Source: Emticicia sp037153985 (lineage in GTDB: Bacteria; Bacteroidota; Bacteroidia; Cytophagales; Spirosomataceae). From it: a DNA stretch of 64,000 bases. The notes below the pieces were generated by a model that saw nothing but the letters and a program-made list of their open reading frames with translations, searched no databases and was not told where the DNA came from. The translations under genes and the position numbers were made by a program. Shown here piece by piece: positions 16,810-26,900 of this stretch; position 1 is the stretch's first letter; each line of letters opens with the position of its first letter. The stretch is taken from NCBI RefSeq assembly GCF_037153985.1, contig NZ_JBBAYI010000008.1, positions 124,001-188,000 on the forward strand. Reading direction: 5' to 3'.

Positions 16810-19800
16810 ATGACGGAATTAGCTTTACAATTAATTGAAGAAAACAAAAGAACCCAAGACCCTTTTTTAGACTTAGGGAATTGTGGTCTCGAAAATGAAT
16901 TACCCAACGAATTACTGGATTGCGTTTGGCTCAAAAGGTTAAACTTAGGTACTAGATACTATAACCCAGAACAAAAAGAATGGATAAATTCAAAGAACAA
17001 TAATGGTTTTAATAGATTCAATGGAGCAGAGTTAACTATTTTACAGAACCTGCCTCAATTACAGTGTTTATACCTTCATGGTCATTATGTTTATCAAATT
17101 CGTGATGTTAGTTTTTTATCAAACCTGCCCCAATTACAGTCTTTAGACCTGAGCGATAATGAAATTCGTGATGTTAGTTTTTTATCAAACCTGCCCCAAT
17201 TACAGATTCTATGCCTGAGCTCTAATCAAATTCGTGATATTAGTTTTTTATCAAACCTGCCCCAATTGCAGACTTTACACATGGGCGATAATCAGATTCA
17301 GGATTATAGTTTTTTATCAAACCTAACTCAATTGCAGTCTTTAGCCCTTTTTAATAATAAAATTCAGGATATTGGTTTTTTATCAAACCTGCCCCAATTA
17401 CAGACTTTAGACCTTAGCTATAATCGAATTCAGGATATTAGTTTTTTACAAAACCTGCCTCAATTACAGTCTTTAGACCTTAGAAATAATGAAATTCATG
17501 ATGTTAGTTTTTTACAAAAACTGCCCCAATTGGAGTATTTAGACCTTTATAATAATCAAATTCATGATATTAGTTTTTTAGCAAACCTGCGCCAATTACA
17601 GTATTTAGACCTGAGCAATAATCAAATTCATGATATTAGTTTTTTAGTAAACCTAACTCAATTGGAGTATTTAGACCTTTATAATAATCAAATTCATGAT
17701 ATTAGTTTTTTATCAAACCTGCGCCAATTACAGTATTTAGACCTTTACAATAATCAAATTCATGATATTAGTTTTTTATCAAACCTGCGCCAATTACAGT
17801 CTTTAAACCTTTACAATAATCAAATTCATGATATTAGTTTTTTATCAAACCTGCGCCAATTACAGTCTTTAAACCTTTACAATAATCAAATTCATGATAT
17901 TAGTTTTTTATCAAACCTGCGCCAATTACAGTCTTTAGACCTGAGTTCTAATCAAATTCATGATATTAGTTTTTTACAAAACCTGCACCAATTACAGACT
18001 TTAGACCTGAGCAATAATCAAATTCATGATATTAGTTTTTTACAAAACCTGCGCCAATTACAGACTTTAAACCTAAGTGATAATGAAATTCAGGATATTA
18101 GTTTTTTACAAAATTTGTCCCAATTACAGACTTTAAGCCTGAGCTCTAATCAAATTCAAGATATTAGTTTTTTACAAAATTTGTCCCAATTACAGACTTT
18201 ATACCTGAGCAATAATCAAATTCAGGATTCTTTAGAAAGCCTGTCTCAGATACAGTTTTTAGACCTTCGTAATAATGAAATTCAGGATATTAGTTTTTTA
18301 CAAAATTTGTCCCAATTACAGACTTTATATATTGACGATAATCCTTTTGAAACTAAATATAGTCTTAGGCTTCCTAGATTTGAAAATCATCTGGAAATAA
18401 TTAAAAATATTTTAAGTAGAGAAAAAGAACCACGGTATCCGATAAAATTTCCTGTTAAAATTATTTTATTAGGTAACCACGGCAGTGGTAAATCAAGTCT
18501 GTTACACTTTTTACTAAAAAATAACCTTAACTTTAAAGGGAAAAGTACCCATGTATTGAATATCGCTTTTTATCCTAACAAAGCTAAGCTACCTAAAGCA
18601 GTATTTTATGATTTTGGAGGCCAAGATTATTATCATGGCATTTACAGGGTTTTTTTAAGCATTGGCTCCATACATTTGTTACTTTGGGACAAAGCCACGA
18701 ATAAGAATGAAATTGTACTTGATAGTGCTAAAATACCTTCACAAAACTTTAACTTAAACTATTGGTTAGCCCAAAAGAATTATTATTTAAATAATGAAAA
18801 CAAAGACCCTGTTTTCGTTATTCAGACTCATGCGAAAGAAAATAAAAAGCCTGAATACCATCAAATTCCGGTTAATGAATTAGTTGACAACCAGTTTTAT
18901 GTTTCATTGAAACACAGCTTTAATCCTGTCAGAAACCAACAAGCGCTCAAATATCTTCAGTCTTGTCTGGACGAACTTATTGAATCTATACAGAATGAAA
19001 GAGAACGGCAGGAACCTCAATGGTATATTAATTTTTATGAATATATTTTATCAAAAACAGCGCAGCAGAGTACCACACTACAAGACCTACTGCCTATGTA
19101 TACTCCGGCAGATAAAAAAGGAAAAAAAAGATTACAATCATTGAGGGTAGAATTAGAACAGTTTCATAATCAAGGTTTAGTATTGTATTACCAAAGTATA
19201 AATAAAAATAAAGTTTGGCTAAATCCTGCCAGTGTGGTTCAGCATATTCATAGCACTGTATTAAAAAAAGAGTTAGTTACAAAGTTCAAGGGGATAGTAC
19301 CCAAAAAAGAATTTCAGGGAGTAGATGACGAACTATTAAAGCTATTAAAAGAACAAAAAGTAATATTTGAACATGAAGGTAGGGAGTATATTATCCCTAA
19401 TTTTTTACCACTTGTTAAGGATAACCAAGCTGAATATGATTTGTTTACTTTTGGCTTAATTGACCCTACTTTTACGTTAAGGTTTAAAAACTTTTTACCT
19501 CTAGGTTTAATTAATCAGATGGTTTGTTTTTTTGGCAGACAACCTGACTACAAAAAGTTTTGGCGAGACCAACTACTATTTACGCTTGGTGGCAAACATA
19601 AAATATTAATTAATCTCAATTTTGAATTGTTAGAAATAAAAGTATTTATTTCTTCAATTGCTATCAATAAAATAGAAAAAGACCTGTTGACACACTACTT
19701 GTTTTATGTAATTATTGCTATGTATTGGGATTTTAAACCAGTCGATTATAATGAATTCTCCCCTCGAGAATCAAGGGGCATAGAAGATTCTAAGAAAGAA

Positions 19801-20535
19801 CAGGATTTATATAAAGAACTTTTTGAAAACAAAAGGTATATTCCTGATGATTTATATATTTCTATGGATACAAAACATTGGGTAAAATTTATTGATTTAT
19901 CAGAACAAAATATATCCGAACGAATAATTATGAGCTATTATCTGGATGGCTCAGATATAATAAATAAAAGTATACCTGTAAAGCCTTTTCAAGTATTTAC
20001 GAATAAACGATTTAGTTCTATGAAAAAAATATTTATCTCCTATTCTAAGTTTGACGAAGATTATAAAAACGAGCTACAAGAACACATGATAACGCTAAAA
20101 AGAGAAAATCTTGTAGAAGTTTTTGACGACCGACAACTAGAATTAGCAGACAAGTGGGATGAGGTCTTGAAGCAAAAAATTGATGAGTGTGATTATTTTA
20201 TATGCTTGGTAAGTAGAAGTTTTTTAAATGTACCTTATATCTATGAGGTAGAAATGCCAAGAGCATTTAAAGAAGGCAAAAAGATAATACCTATAATTAT
20301 AAAGCCTTGTGATTGGACAAATACGCCAATAAAAGATTATGATGACACAGCTACCAACCCTCCGAAACTTGGGCAAATTAATGCCCATAACAAAGGTAAA
20401 GTTATTGGGTTGAATGATAATTATATTAACCAGAATGGTAAGTCGGAACTCAGGGCTTTTACAGAAATTGAAAGAGATGCTATGTGGTTGAACGTTATTA
20501 ATAAAATCAGAGAATTGATAAAAAAAGATAGTTAA
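16810..20535 (+). CDS. LRR-Roc-COR-TIR protein, candidate NAD-directed immune or signalling protein
   Basis: This 1241-residue protein has about twenty 22-residue leucine-rich repeats of the SDS22/internalin type (about residues 76-512; consensus NLxQLQxLDLxxNQIxDISFL). Then comes a Ras-like Roc GTPase with P-loop GNHGSGKSS (555-563) and a G3-like DFGGQDYYHG. A COR-like segment follows to about 1065. The C-terminal TIR domain (1071-1241) starts MKKIFISYSKFDEDYKNEL and carries a Glu in SRSFLNVPYIYEVEMPR, where TIR NADases have their catalytic Glu. Roco GTPases dimerise through COR; bacterial TIR domains often hydrolyse NAD or make NAD-derived signals. An in-frame ATG at 20020 could yield a TIR-only product. 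The gene is far more AT-rich than its flanks, which suggests transfer. Confidence 0.88.
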   Translation: MTELALQLIEENKRTQDPFLDLGNCGLENELPNELLDCVWLKRLNLGTRYYNPEQKEWINSKNNNGFNRFNGAELTILQNLPQLQCLYLHGHYVYQIRDVSFLSNLPQLQSLDLSDNEIRDVSFLSNLPQLQILCLSSNQIRDISFLSNLPQLQTLHMGDNQIQDYSFLSNLTQLQSLALFNNKIQDIGFLSNLPQLQTLDLSYNRIQDISFLQNLPQLQSLDLRNNEIHDVSFLQKLPQLEYLDLYNNQIHDISFLANLRQLQYLDLSNNQIHDISFLVNLTQLEYLDLYNNQIHDISFLSNLRQLQYLDLYNNQIHDISFLSNLRQLQSLNLYNNQIHDISFLSNLRQLQSLNLYNNQIHDISFLSNLRQLQSLDLSSNQIHDISFLQNLHQLQTLDLSNNQIHDISFLQNLRQLQTLNLSDNEIQDISFLQNLSQLQTLSLSSNQIQDISFLQNLSQLQTLYLSNNQIQDSLESLSQIQFLDLRNNEIQDISFLQNLSQLQTLYIDDNPFETKYSLRLPRFENHLEIIKNILSREKEPRYPIKFPVKIILLGNHGSGKSSLLHFLLKNNLNFKGKSTHVLNIAFYPNKAKLPKAVFYDFGGQDYYHGIYRVFLSIGSIHLLLWDKATNKNEIVLDSAKIPSQNFNLNYWLAQKNYYLNNENKDPVFVIQTHAKENKKPEYHQIPVNELVDNQFYVSLKHSFNPVRNQQALKYLQSCLDELIESIQNERERQEPQWYINFYEYILSKTAQQSTTLQDLLPMYTPADKKGKKRLQSLRVELEQFHNQGLVLYYQSINKNKVWLNPASVVQHIHSTVLKKELVTKFKGIVPKKEFQGVDDELLKLLKEQKVIFEHEGREYIIPNFLPLVKDNQAEYDLFTFGLIDPTFTLRFKNFLPLGLINQMVCFFGRQPDYKKFWRDQLLFTLGGKHKILINLNFELLEIKVFISSIAINKIEKDLLTHYLFYVIIAMYWDFKPVDYNEFSPRESRGIEDSKKEQDLYKELFENKRYIPDDLYISMDTKHWVKFIDLSEQNISERIIMSYYLDGSDIINKSIPVKPFQVFTNKRFSSMKKIFISYSKFDEDYKNELQEHMITLKRENLVEVFDDRQLELADKWDEVLKQKIDECDYFICLVSRSFLNVPYIYEVEMPRAFKEGKKIIPIIIKPCDWTNTPIKDYDDTATNPPKLGQINAHNKGKVIGLNDNYINQNGKSELRAFTEIERDAMWLNVINKIRELIKKDS
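17100..18330 (+). repeat. Tandem 66-bp coding repeats within the LRR region
   Basis: The LRR region is built of 66-bp DNA units. The central ones (about 17580-17950) are nearly identical at the nucleotide level (TTAGTTTTTTATCAAACCTG recurs unit after unit), while the outer ones diverge. This indicates recent expansion or gene conversion in the middle of the array. Confidence 0.9.
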
Positions 20536-20586
20536 TACCCTTATTCTCCCGCACTACCCCCTCCCAAAAAAAAATCCCCTTAAAAA

Positions 20587-20633
20587 TTTGCGTAGCCAAA
20601 TGGCTACATATATATTTGTAGTCAAATGACTAC
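20587..20633 (+). promoter_or_regulatory. Promoter with two dyads, likely ArsR-type operator
   Basis: TTTG (20587-20590) and TATATTTG (20611-20618) are 20 bp apart, a near-ideal promoter. Two matching dyads overlap it: GTAGCCAAATGGCTAC at 20592-20607 and GTAGTCAAATGACTAC at 20618-20633. They share GTAGyCAAATGrCTAC and bracket the -7 box; the second ends 3 bp before the ATG of the regulator at 20637. Autorepression is strongly suggested. Confidence 0.75.
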
Positions 20634-20636
20634 ATA

Positions 20637-20957
20637 ATGAACTTACGACGAGATGTTTTTCAGGCAATAGCCGACCCCACCCGACGCGCCATTCTGCTGC
20701 TGCTTACCTCGCAGGCCATGACCGCCGGAGCCATTGCGGCTAATTTCGATACCGCACGCCCTACGGTTTCAAAACACTTGCAGATTCTGACCGAATGCGA
20801 ACTGCTGAAACAGCACCAGAACGGCCGCGAAATGTATTACCACATCAATGCTAACAAAATGAAAGAAGTTGCCGATTTTATTGAGCCTTTCCGCCTCTTG
20901 TGGGACGACCGCTTTAATAAACTGGAGGCCATTATGCAACAATATAAAAACCAATAA
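20637..20957 (+). CDS. ArsR-family winged-helix repressor (AHSA1-linked type)
   Basis: The 106-residue protein is a compact ArsR-type winged helix: VFQAIADPTRRAILLLLTSQ, then ANFDTARPTVSKHLQILTECELL (recognition helix about 40-55) and the wing NGREMYYHIN. It lacks obvious metal-binding cysteines; the single Cys is in TECELL. It therefore belongs to the non-metal subset usually paired with an SRPBCC/AHSA1 gene, as here: the next gene starts 1 bp after its stop codon. It probably represses its own operon through the two dyads at 20592-20633. The inducer is unknown. Confidence 0.88.
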   Translation: MNLRRDVFQAIADPTRRAILLLLTSQAMTAGAIAANFDTARPTVSKHLQILTECELLKQHQNGREMYYHINANKMKEVADFIEPFRLLWDDRFNKLEAIMQQYKNQ

Positions 20958-20958
20958 C

Positions 20959-21432
20959 ATGGAGCGCAAAACCGAAATACACGCCGCCGAGGGCAAACAG
21001 GAGATTGTCGTCACCCGTGCCTTCGACCTACCCCTGCACTTGCTTTTCAGGGCTTATACCGAACCCGACATTGTGGCGCAATGGATGGGCACCCGCGTGC
21101 TGAAACTCGACAATCAGAAATATGGTGGCTGGCAGTTTCAGACCACCGACCCCCACGGCAATGTGGTGTTTCAGGCTAGCGGGGTTATTCATGATTTCGT
21201 GCCTGACCGCCGCATTGTGCGCACGTTTCAGATGGAAAACACGCCGTTTGAGGCTCAACTGGAGTTCCTGGATTTTGAAAAACTAACCGACCACACCAGC
21301 AAACTTACCATGCAGATTATTTACAAGTCGGTCGAGCTACGTAATATGCAACTACAACTGCCCTTTGCGCAGGGTATCAATATGGCACATAACCGCTTGC
21401 AGCAGGTGCTGAGCCAGCCAAAATACTACTAA
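20959..21432 (+). CDS. SRPBCC (AHSA1-like) domain protein
   Basis: The 157-residue product has the START/Bet v1-like fold of activator-of-Hsp90-ATPase homologues. It opens with EIVVTRAFDLPLHLLFRAYT and EPDIVAQWMGT, followed by GGWQFQTTDPHGN, then strands GVIHDFVPDRRIVRTFQME and a long C-terminal helix (GINMAHNRLQQVLSQ). Such proteins bind small hydrophobic ligands in a central cavity. I chose the start at 20959 because it is immediately after the regulator's stop and begins the domain; a longer frame would overlap the regulator. The ArsR-AHSA1 pairing is a common operon type. Confidence 0.86.
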   Translation: MERKTEIHAAEGKQEIVVTRAFDLPLHLLFRAYTEPDIVAQWMGTRVLKLDNQKYGGWQFQTTDPHGNVVFQASGVIHDFVPDRRIVRTFQMENTPFEAQLEFLDFEKLTDHTSKLTMQIIYKSVELRNMQLQLPFAQGINMAHNRLQQVLSQPKYY

Positions 21433-21437
21433 CTATT

Positions 21438-22031
21438 ATGGATACACGTATAACAAACCCGAAGGTTGATTTCTTTTTTGAGAAAACCAGCCAGTGGCAG
21501 CAGGCGTATGCGGCCTTGAGAAATATTGCGCTCGACTGCGGCCTGACCGAAGAACTCAAATGGGGCTGCCCTTGCTATACTTTTCAGCAACATAACATTG
21601 TGCTGATACACGGCTTTAAAGACTACTGCGCTTTGATGTTTTTTAAGGGGGCTTTGTTGCAGGATGCTGGCCTTATGCTTGTTCAGCAAACTGCCAACGT
21701 GCAGGCGGCGCGGCAGGTAAGGTTTACGGGTTTGCCTGATATTGAAGCAAAAAAAGCTGCGCTGAAAGCCTACATCTACGAGGCCATTGAGGTTGAAAAA
21801 GCGGGGCTGAAAGTGGCACTCAAAGAAACCAGAGAGTTCGGGATGCCCGAAGAGTTTCGGCAGAAGCTCGACCAGAACCCCGCCCTGAAAGCCGCTTTTG
21901 AGGCCCTCACGCCGGGCAGGCAACGGGGCTATCTGCTGCATTTTTCGGAGGCCAAACAGGCCAGTACGCGTCAGGCAAGGGTCGAGAAGTGTATGCCGCA
22001 GATACTCAATGGCAAAGGGCTAACCGACTAA
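21438..22031 (+). CDS. YdeI/OmdA-like DUF1801 family protein
   Basis: The 197-residue protein contains the DUF1801/YdhG-like fold (KTSQWQQAYAALRNIALDC, then LKWGCPCYTFQQHNIVLIHG and CALMFFKGALLQDAG). The C-terminal YdeI helical part (LTPGRQRGYLLHFSEAKQAS, ARVEKCMPQILNGKGL) is characteristic of YdeI/OmdA proteins. The molecular role is not settled; relatives have been tied to envelope stress. It starts 5 bp after the AHSA1 gene, so it is probably the third gene of the ArsR operon. Confidence 0.85.
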   Translation: MDTRITNPKVDFFFEKTSQWQQAYAALRNIALDCGLTEELKWGCPCYTFQQHNIVLIHGFKDYCALMFFKGALLQDAGLMLVQQTANVQAARQVRFTGLPDIEAKKAALKAYIYEAIEVEKAGLKVALKETREFGMPEEFRQKLDQNPALKAAFEALTPGRQRGYLLHFSEAKQASTRQARVEKCMPQILNGKGLTD

Positions 22032-22106
22032 CCCGCCCCTCTTGCGCGGCAAGGCGTTCGGGGTGGTATGAGTGCGTATAAGCAACAGTTATAAATCGAT
22101 AAAAAC

Positions 22107-22484
22107 ATGAGCAAAAGAAACAAAATTATTTACTGGATAGCCACGGGGTGGCTTTCGCTGGGCATGGTGTCGAGCGGGGTAGTGCAATTGATACGCATGA
22201 AAGAAGAAACCGACATGATGGCGCATCTTGGGTATCCGCTTTATTTTCTGCCCCTGATTGGAGTCTGGAAACTGCTTGGCGTGGTGGCGGTGTTGTTGCC
22301 GAAGTTTCGGTTGGTGAAAGAGTGGGCCTATGCGGGTTTCTTTTTTGCGATGTCGGGCGCGGTGGTTTCGCACCTTGCCGTGGGCGATGCCCTCATTGAG
22401 CTTTTCGGGCCTGTGCTGCTGCTGGTGCTAACGGGGGTGTCGTGGTACTTGCGTCCGGCCGATAGGCGGCTCGTTGCGGCATAA
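22107..22484 (+). CDS. DoxX-like membrane protein
   Basis: The 125-residue protein has four predicted membrane helices, with the DoxX-like layout: IIYWIATGWLSLGMVSSGVV, then YFLPLIGVWKLLGVVAVLLP, AYAGFFFAMSGAVVSHLAVG and FGPVLLLVLTGVSWYL. The MAHLGYP segment before the second helix is typical of the DoxX_2 group in Bacteroidota. Function is unknown; some members take part in redox or thiosulfate-linked complexes. It lies 75 bp after the YdeI-like gene on the same strand and may belong to that operon. Confidence 0.8.
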   Translation: MSKRNKIIYWIATGWLSLGMVSSGVVQLIRMKEETDMMAHLGYPLYFLPLIGVWKLLGVVAVLLPKFRLVKEWAYAGFFFAMSGAVVSHLAVGDALIELFGPVLLLVLTGVSWYLRPADRRLVAA

Positions 22485-22659
22485 TGCCCGTGCCAGTGCA
22501 GCCACAGCAAGGCAAGGGCCTTGCCTATGGTTTGGGTAATAAAGCCAGTGCAGCCAGAGGCATAACAGGCGGGCTGATACTTGTAGCCATAAGTTTTGTT
22601 TTGTAACTTGGCATAGAAAATGGCTGGTGCGGCCAACAACCTAAAGCGAAAAACAACGC

Positions 22660-23325
22660 ATGACACACACAGAAGTACTGACACAACTCGAGGCCCTCGG
22701 CCATGAAAGCGTACGCGCACATAACCGTAAATACGGGGCTGGCGACAATCAGTTTGGCGTGAAAATGGGCGATATTCGGGCATTGGCCAAGAAAATCAAG
22801 GCTAATCATCCGCTGGCGCTTCAACTCTGGGAAACAGGCAATATTGAAGCCCGACTGGTGGCTATTTTAATTATGGACCCCAAGAAACTGACCAACGAAA
22901 TGCTTACGGGCATGGTGAAGTCGGAGCGGTTTGTGCATACGGCCGACTGGCTTTATTCGTACGTTATCAAGGAATATGCCGATAAAGAAACCCTGCGGCA
23001 AGCGTGGTTGGTTTCAACCGACCCCATGTGCCGGCGGGCTGCCTGGAGCCTCACGAGTGGCTGCGTGGCGCGTAATCCACAGGTGCTTGATTTGCCCGCT
23101 TTGCTGCAAGAAATCGAAACCGAAATGCCCAAAGCTGCACCAGAGGTACAATGGACGATGAACTCAACGCTGGCTAATATTGGCATTCATTTTCCTGAAT
23201 ACCGCGAACGCGCCATTGCTATTGGCGAGAAACTGGGTATTTACCGTGACTACCCCGTGTCGAAAGGTTGTACGTCGCCCTTTGCACCTATCTGGATAAA
23301 CGAGATAGTGAGGCGGCAAAAGTGA
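22660..23325 (+). CDS. DNA alkylation repair protein (AlkD-like HEAT repeat)
   Basis: The 221-residue all-helical protein matches the AlkD/AlkC HEAT-repeat glycosylase family. It contains GVKMGDIRALAKKIKANH and LWETGNIEARLVAILIMDP, then the TADWLYSYVIKEY segment and later helices MCRRAAWSLTSGCV and WTMNSTLANIGIHFPEYRER. AlkD enzymes excise bulky or charged N3/N7-alkylated purines without flipping the base. The helix containing HTADWLYSYV corresponds to the region that carries active-site aromatics and Asp in AlkD, but I cannot verify each catalytic residue. The gene is followed 33 bp later by a DUF4256 gene. Confidence 0.85.
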   Translation: MTHTEVLTQLEALGHESVRAHNRKYGAGDNQFGVKMGDIRALAKKIKANHPLALQLWETGNIEARLVAILIMDPKKLTNEMLTGMVKSERFVHTADWLYSYVIKEYADKETLRQAWLVSTDPMCRRAAWSLTSGCVARNPQVLDLPALLQEIETEMPKAAPEVQWTMNSTLANIGIHFPEYRERAIAIGEKLGIYRDYPVSKGCTSPFAPIWINEIVRRQK

Positions 23326-23358
23326 GAACCATACAAAACACCCCATTCAACAAAGAAC

Positions 23359-23913
23359 ATGATACCATTAAGCCCTGCACAACAGCAGGAGATACTCGGC
23401 ACGTTGCAAACCCGCTTCGGGCAGCACAAGCACCGCCATGCGGGGCTTCGGTGGGAGGCCATAGCCGCAAGGCTGCAAGCCAATGAGGCAAAGCTGTGGT
23501 CGTTGCATGAAATGGAGTACACCGGAGGTGAACCCGACGTAATTGGCTACGACGCACCTACCGACACCTATCTGTTTTGCGACTGCTCGGCCGAAAGCCC
23601 CGAAGGGCGCAGAAGTGTGTGTTACGACCACCCCGCACTTCATGCCAGAAAAGCACACAAACCCGCCAACAGTGCCATGAATATGGCCGAAAGCATGGGT
23701 ATCCGGCTGCTGACAGAGGCCGAGTACCGCGCCTTGCAGCAACTGGGTAATTTTGACACCAAAACATCAAGCTGGATACAAACACCCCCCGAAATCAGGA
23801 AATTGGGCGGGGCCTTATTCGGCGACCGCCGATACAATCAGGTATTTGTGTACCATAACGGCGCAGACGCTTACTATGGCGTGAGGGGGTTTCGTGGCCT
23901 GCTGCACGTCTGA
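23359..23913 (+). CDS. DUF4256 family protein
   Basis: The 184-residue protein is full length for DUF4256. It has LRWEAIAARLQANEAKLWSL, then the conserved core MEYTGGEPDVIGYD, TYLFCDCSAESPEGRRSVCYD and AMNMAESMGIRLLTEAEYRAL, and ends with FVYHNGADAYYGVRGFRG. The family is widespread but has no known function. It starts 33 bp after the AlkD-like gene, so both may be co-transcribed. It is the last host-like gene before the prophage. Confidence 0.85.
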   Translation: MIPLSPAQQQEILGTLQTRFGQHKHRHAGLRWEAIAARLQANEAKLWSLHEMEYTGGEPDVIGYDAPTDTYLFCDCSAESPEGRRSVCYDHPALHARKAHKPANSAMNMAESMGIRLLTEAEYRALQQLGNFDTKTSSWIQTPPEIRKLGGALFGDRRYNQVFVYHNGADAYYGVRGFRGLLHV

Positions 23914-23938
23914 ACCGCTATGGATAGCGAAGGGCCGT

Positions 23939-26900
23939 TTAGATGCCTCCGTTTGCTCTTAGTTCGGTGTTGGATGAAACAAGTTTTTTCTCGATGTTTT
24001 CGAGGCGTTCGAGATGTTTCAGAAATCTTGAATTAGTAGCAATTTCGGTGAGGGCCAGAAGCTGATTCCGGCTTACATCCAGCTGCACGGCCTGCGTTAT
24101 ACGCATGGCATTGATTTGCCCTTCAAGCACGCCGGCGGTTTCTTCGGTAATACCCTTGATTGACCCCGACAGTGAGTTGGAATCAGACGACGAGCTTTTG
24201 AATATATCGAAGCCTTGTTGTTCGGCCTGTTTTTGCGCTTCTAAAAGGCCACTATTAAATTGCTCAATAAGTTGTGGATAATCTTTGAAAAAACGTTCAA
24301 TATCGTCAGTTAGTATCCTGTCACCATCGGCAGATAAGGACTGTTGCATTTCTTTTCTGAGTGTATCAAATGCTTGCCCAAATACTGCTGAGAACAAAGT
24401 TTGCGAAATAATACTTTCAAGCACATTACTCACAGTATCTCCGAAGGCTTTTGCTGCGCTGGTTCCGTTCTCAAAGGCATTAACGAGAGCATTACGCAAG
24501 TTGTCACCAATTTGGCCAACTAAATCATTTATAATGTCGTCAAGCTGCTTCTTGGCTGATTCTATTTGCTTTTGTGCATCAAGAGCATCTTCTAAAAGCA
24601 TTCGTTCATTTTCTGAAATTCTTCCTTCTGTTTTTAGCAGATACTCCGCTAACTCCGTGTTAAGCTCTTTTGACGCATTAATTAGTTCTGGATATTGATT
24701 CAACAAACTTTTTAACCTGATTGTTACTGAAAGAAAACCTGAGTTTACCTTTTTCCATCCTTTTGAATGCTGAATGGCATCAATTGATTTTTCATAATTT
24801 GAATTAGCCATTGCCAAAGCATTATTACTATCCGATATTATGCCTTGATAATTTTTAGTAAAACCATTTGAGTTAATGGTATTTCGCAGCTTTATTTGCT
24901 GAAACAAAGCCTCATTGTAATCTTTAAGAACTTTCAGGTTGTTTTTTTCAATTCTTTCTTGTTCTTTTTGTTGATTAACCATTTGGCCTAATATGTAAAA
25001 AAAGAAATTAGTGACTGAGGTTATTTTTTCTGTACTCGATGCCCCTTCTTGTATACTTGTAAATAAGGTATTAGCGGCTTTTGAAGCATCCATCAAAAGT
25101 TTTCCGAAGTTTCCTGCAAAGCCTTCCAAGCCAGATAATTCTTGCCCAAATTTTTCAAAAACATCAAGCAAAGCCTTATCTTTATTTACTATTTCTTTGT
25201 CAACTTGTTGTTTTTCTTTTTCTTTTTTACGGTACTCCTCGGTCTCTTCGAGGTTTTTTTCTTTGAGTTCATTCAGATACGCTTGCAGAGTATTACGTTT
25301 TAAAACGAGTTGTTTTCTGCTTTCTGTATCTATTATTTTTGTTAGTTCCTTATACGCGGCTGAATTTTTTTGAACTGCTACAATATCATTATTCTCTAAC
25401 GCCTGTTTTTCGTCGTCATTGATTAGTGCCAGTGCCTTTTTGTAGGTTTCTGATTTTTTGTCGACATATTCTTTGTCGAGTTGAGCGCGCAAATCGGTGT
25501 ATTTCTGTTGTATTTGTAGCCTTTTTTCTTCGTTCAGGGCGTTTTCGGTCAGAAAAACTTTTAGTAACTCCTTGCGTTTGGCTTCGGTGGCTTCTATTTG
25601 CTGATTCAGAAAAACACTCTTGTCGGGGTCGGCTTGTGGGTCTTTTATTTTGGCCTGTTCTTCGCCGAGCAAACGCAGGTATTCGGTCAGCGAGCCTGTT
25701 TTTTCGCCGGCAGCTATTAGCTGATTTTTGTATTGCTCAAAGCTGTGGGTGGTGTTCTCGAGGGCATCCTTGTAGAGTACAAGGCGGTCGAGGTCCTGAC
25801 TACTGGCTAACCCTTCGCTCTGGCGGCTGCTTAGCTGCTGTATCTGGTTCTGGAGGTACTGCTCAAAACTGCTGCCTGCGGCCTGAAGGTCGCTAAACTG
25901 CTCGTCGGCCGTTTTTTTGCCGTAGGTGCGCACCCAACGGTTATATTGCTCGTATTTCTTTTTCTTTTCGGTGAGTTCTGCCTCAAAAACGCGGGTCGAT
26001 TCCTCTTTGAGTTTAAGGAGGTTGTCGCGGTCTTTGGTGTCACCCTCGCCCGAATTGAGCTTGGCTTCGAGTTTCTGGATTTCGGTTTGCAAATACTGGC
26101 TGTACGAATAACCCGTTTCTTCCAGATTAGAGAACTCGGCTTTGGCCGATGCCGTGCCGTAGGTATTGACCCATTGCTGATACTGGGCATAGAGCTTTTT
26201 CTGTTCGTTGAGGCGGTCGTCGAACGATTTAATGGCTATTGCCTTGCTTGCTTCTTCGGCTTTTTGGTCGGCATTGATTTTCTGTTGCTGTAATTGCTTG
26301 ATTTTCGCCTCGCTACCTTTGGCAAAGGGGTTAATCTTTTCGAGCATTTTCTGGGCTTCCTGCGAGATATTCTTCCAGTAGGCCAATGTGCCGAAAGGGG
26401 CAGGCGTATTGCCCGAAGACCCTGTGCTTTTGCGGCCAGTAAGCTGGTTATAGAGTTTTTCGAGGTCTTTATAAGCCGGAGACGACTTGTCGAGGTCGGC
26501 TTTCAGTTGTCTGACCGCCTGCACGAGGCTGTTTGTCTGGTTTTCGGTAACGGCCGATTTCCGAAGGTTAATTAACCCGCCTACATCTTTGGTATTAATG
26601 GCATTGCTGAGGCTTTCGGTGAAGGTGGTATTTTTATCGGTTAGAAGCCATTTTATATTATTGATTTTTTTGTTGACATCATTCAAATCGTTTATAAAGC
26701 CATAAAGCCGCATTTGCGTAACGAGCGACTGCGTAAGGTCTGCTTCTTTCCTGACCATCACGAAGGGGTGAAGTGTGCCTTCAATTTCTTTTTTGGAGTT
26801 TTCCAGTTTATTTTTAATCTCGGTATAATACTTTAGCTGGTCTTCAAGGGAGGTGTTGTTTTCAAAATGTAGTTTTTTTTGTTTTTCAAGTTCTTCTTTC

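Noticed and set aside
20637..20957. A second arsenic-responsive arsR
   Set aside because: It lacks the cysteine pairs of metalloregulators, its operator differs from the ars dyads, and it is paired with an AHSA1 gene, so arsR is not a justified symbol.
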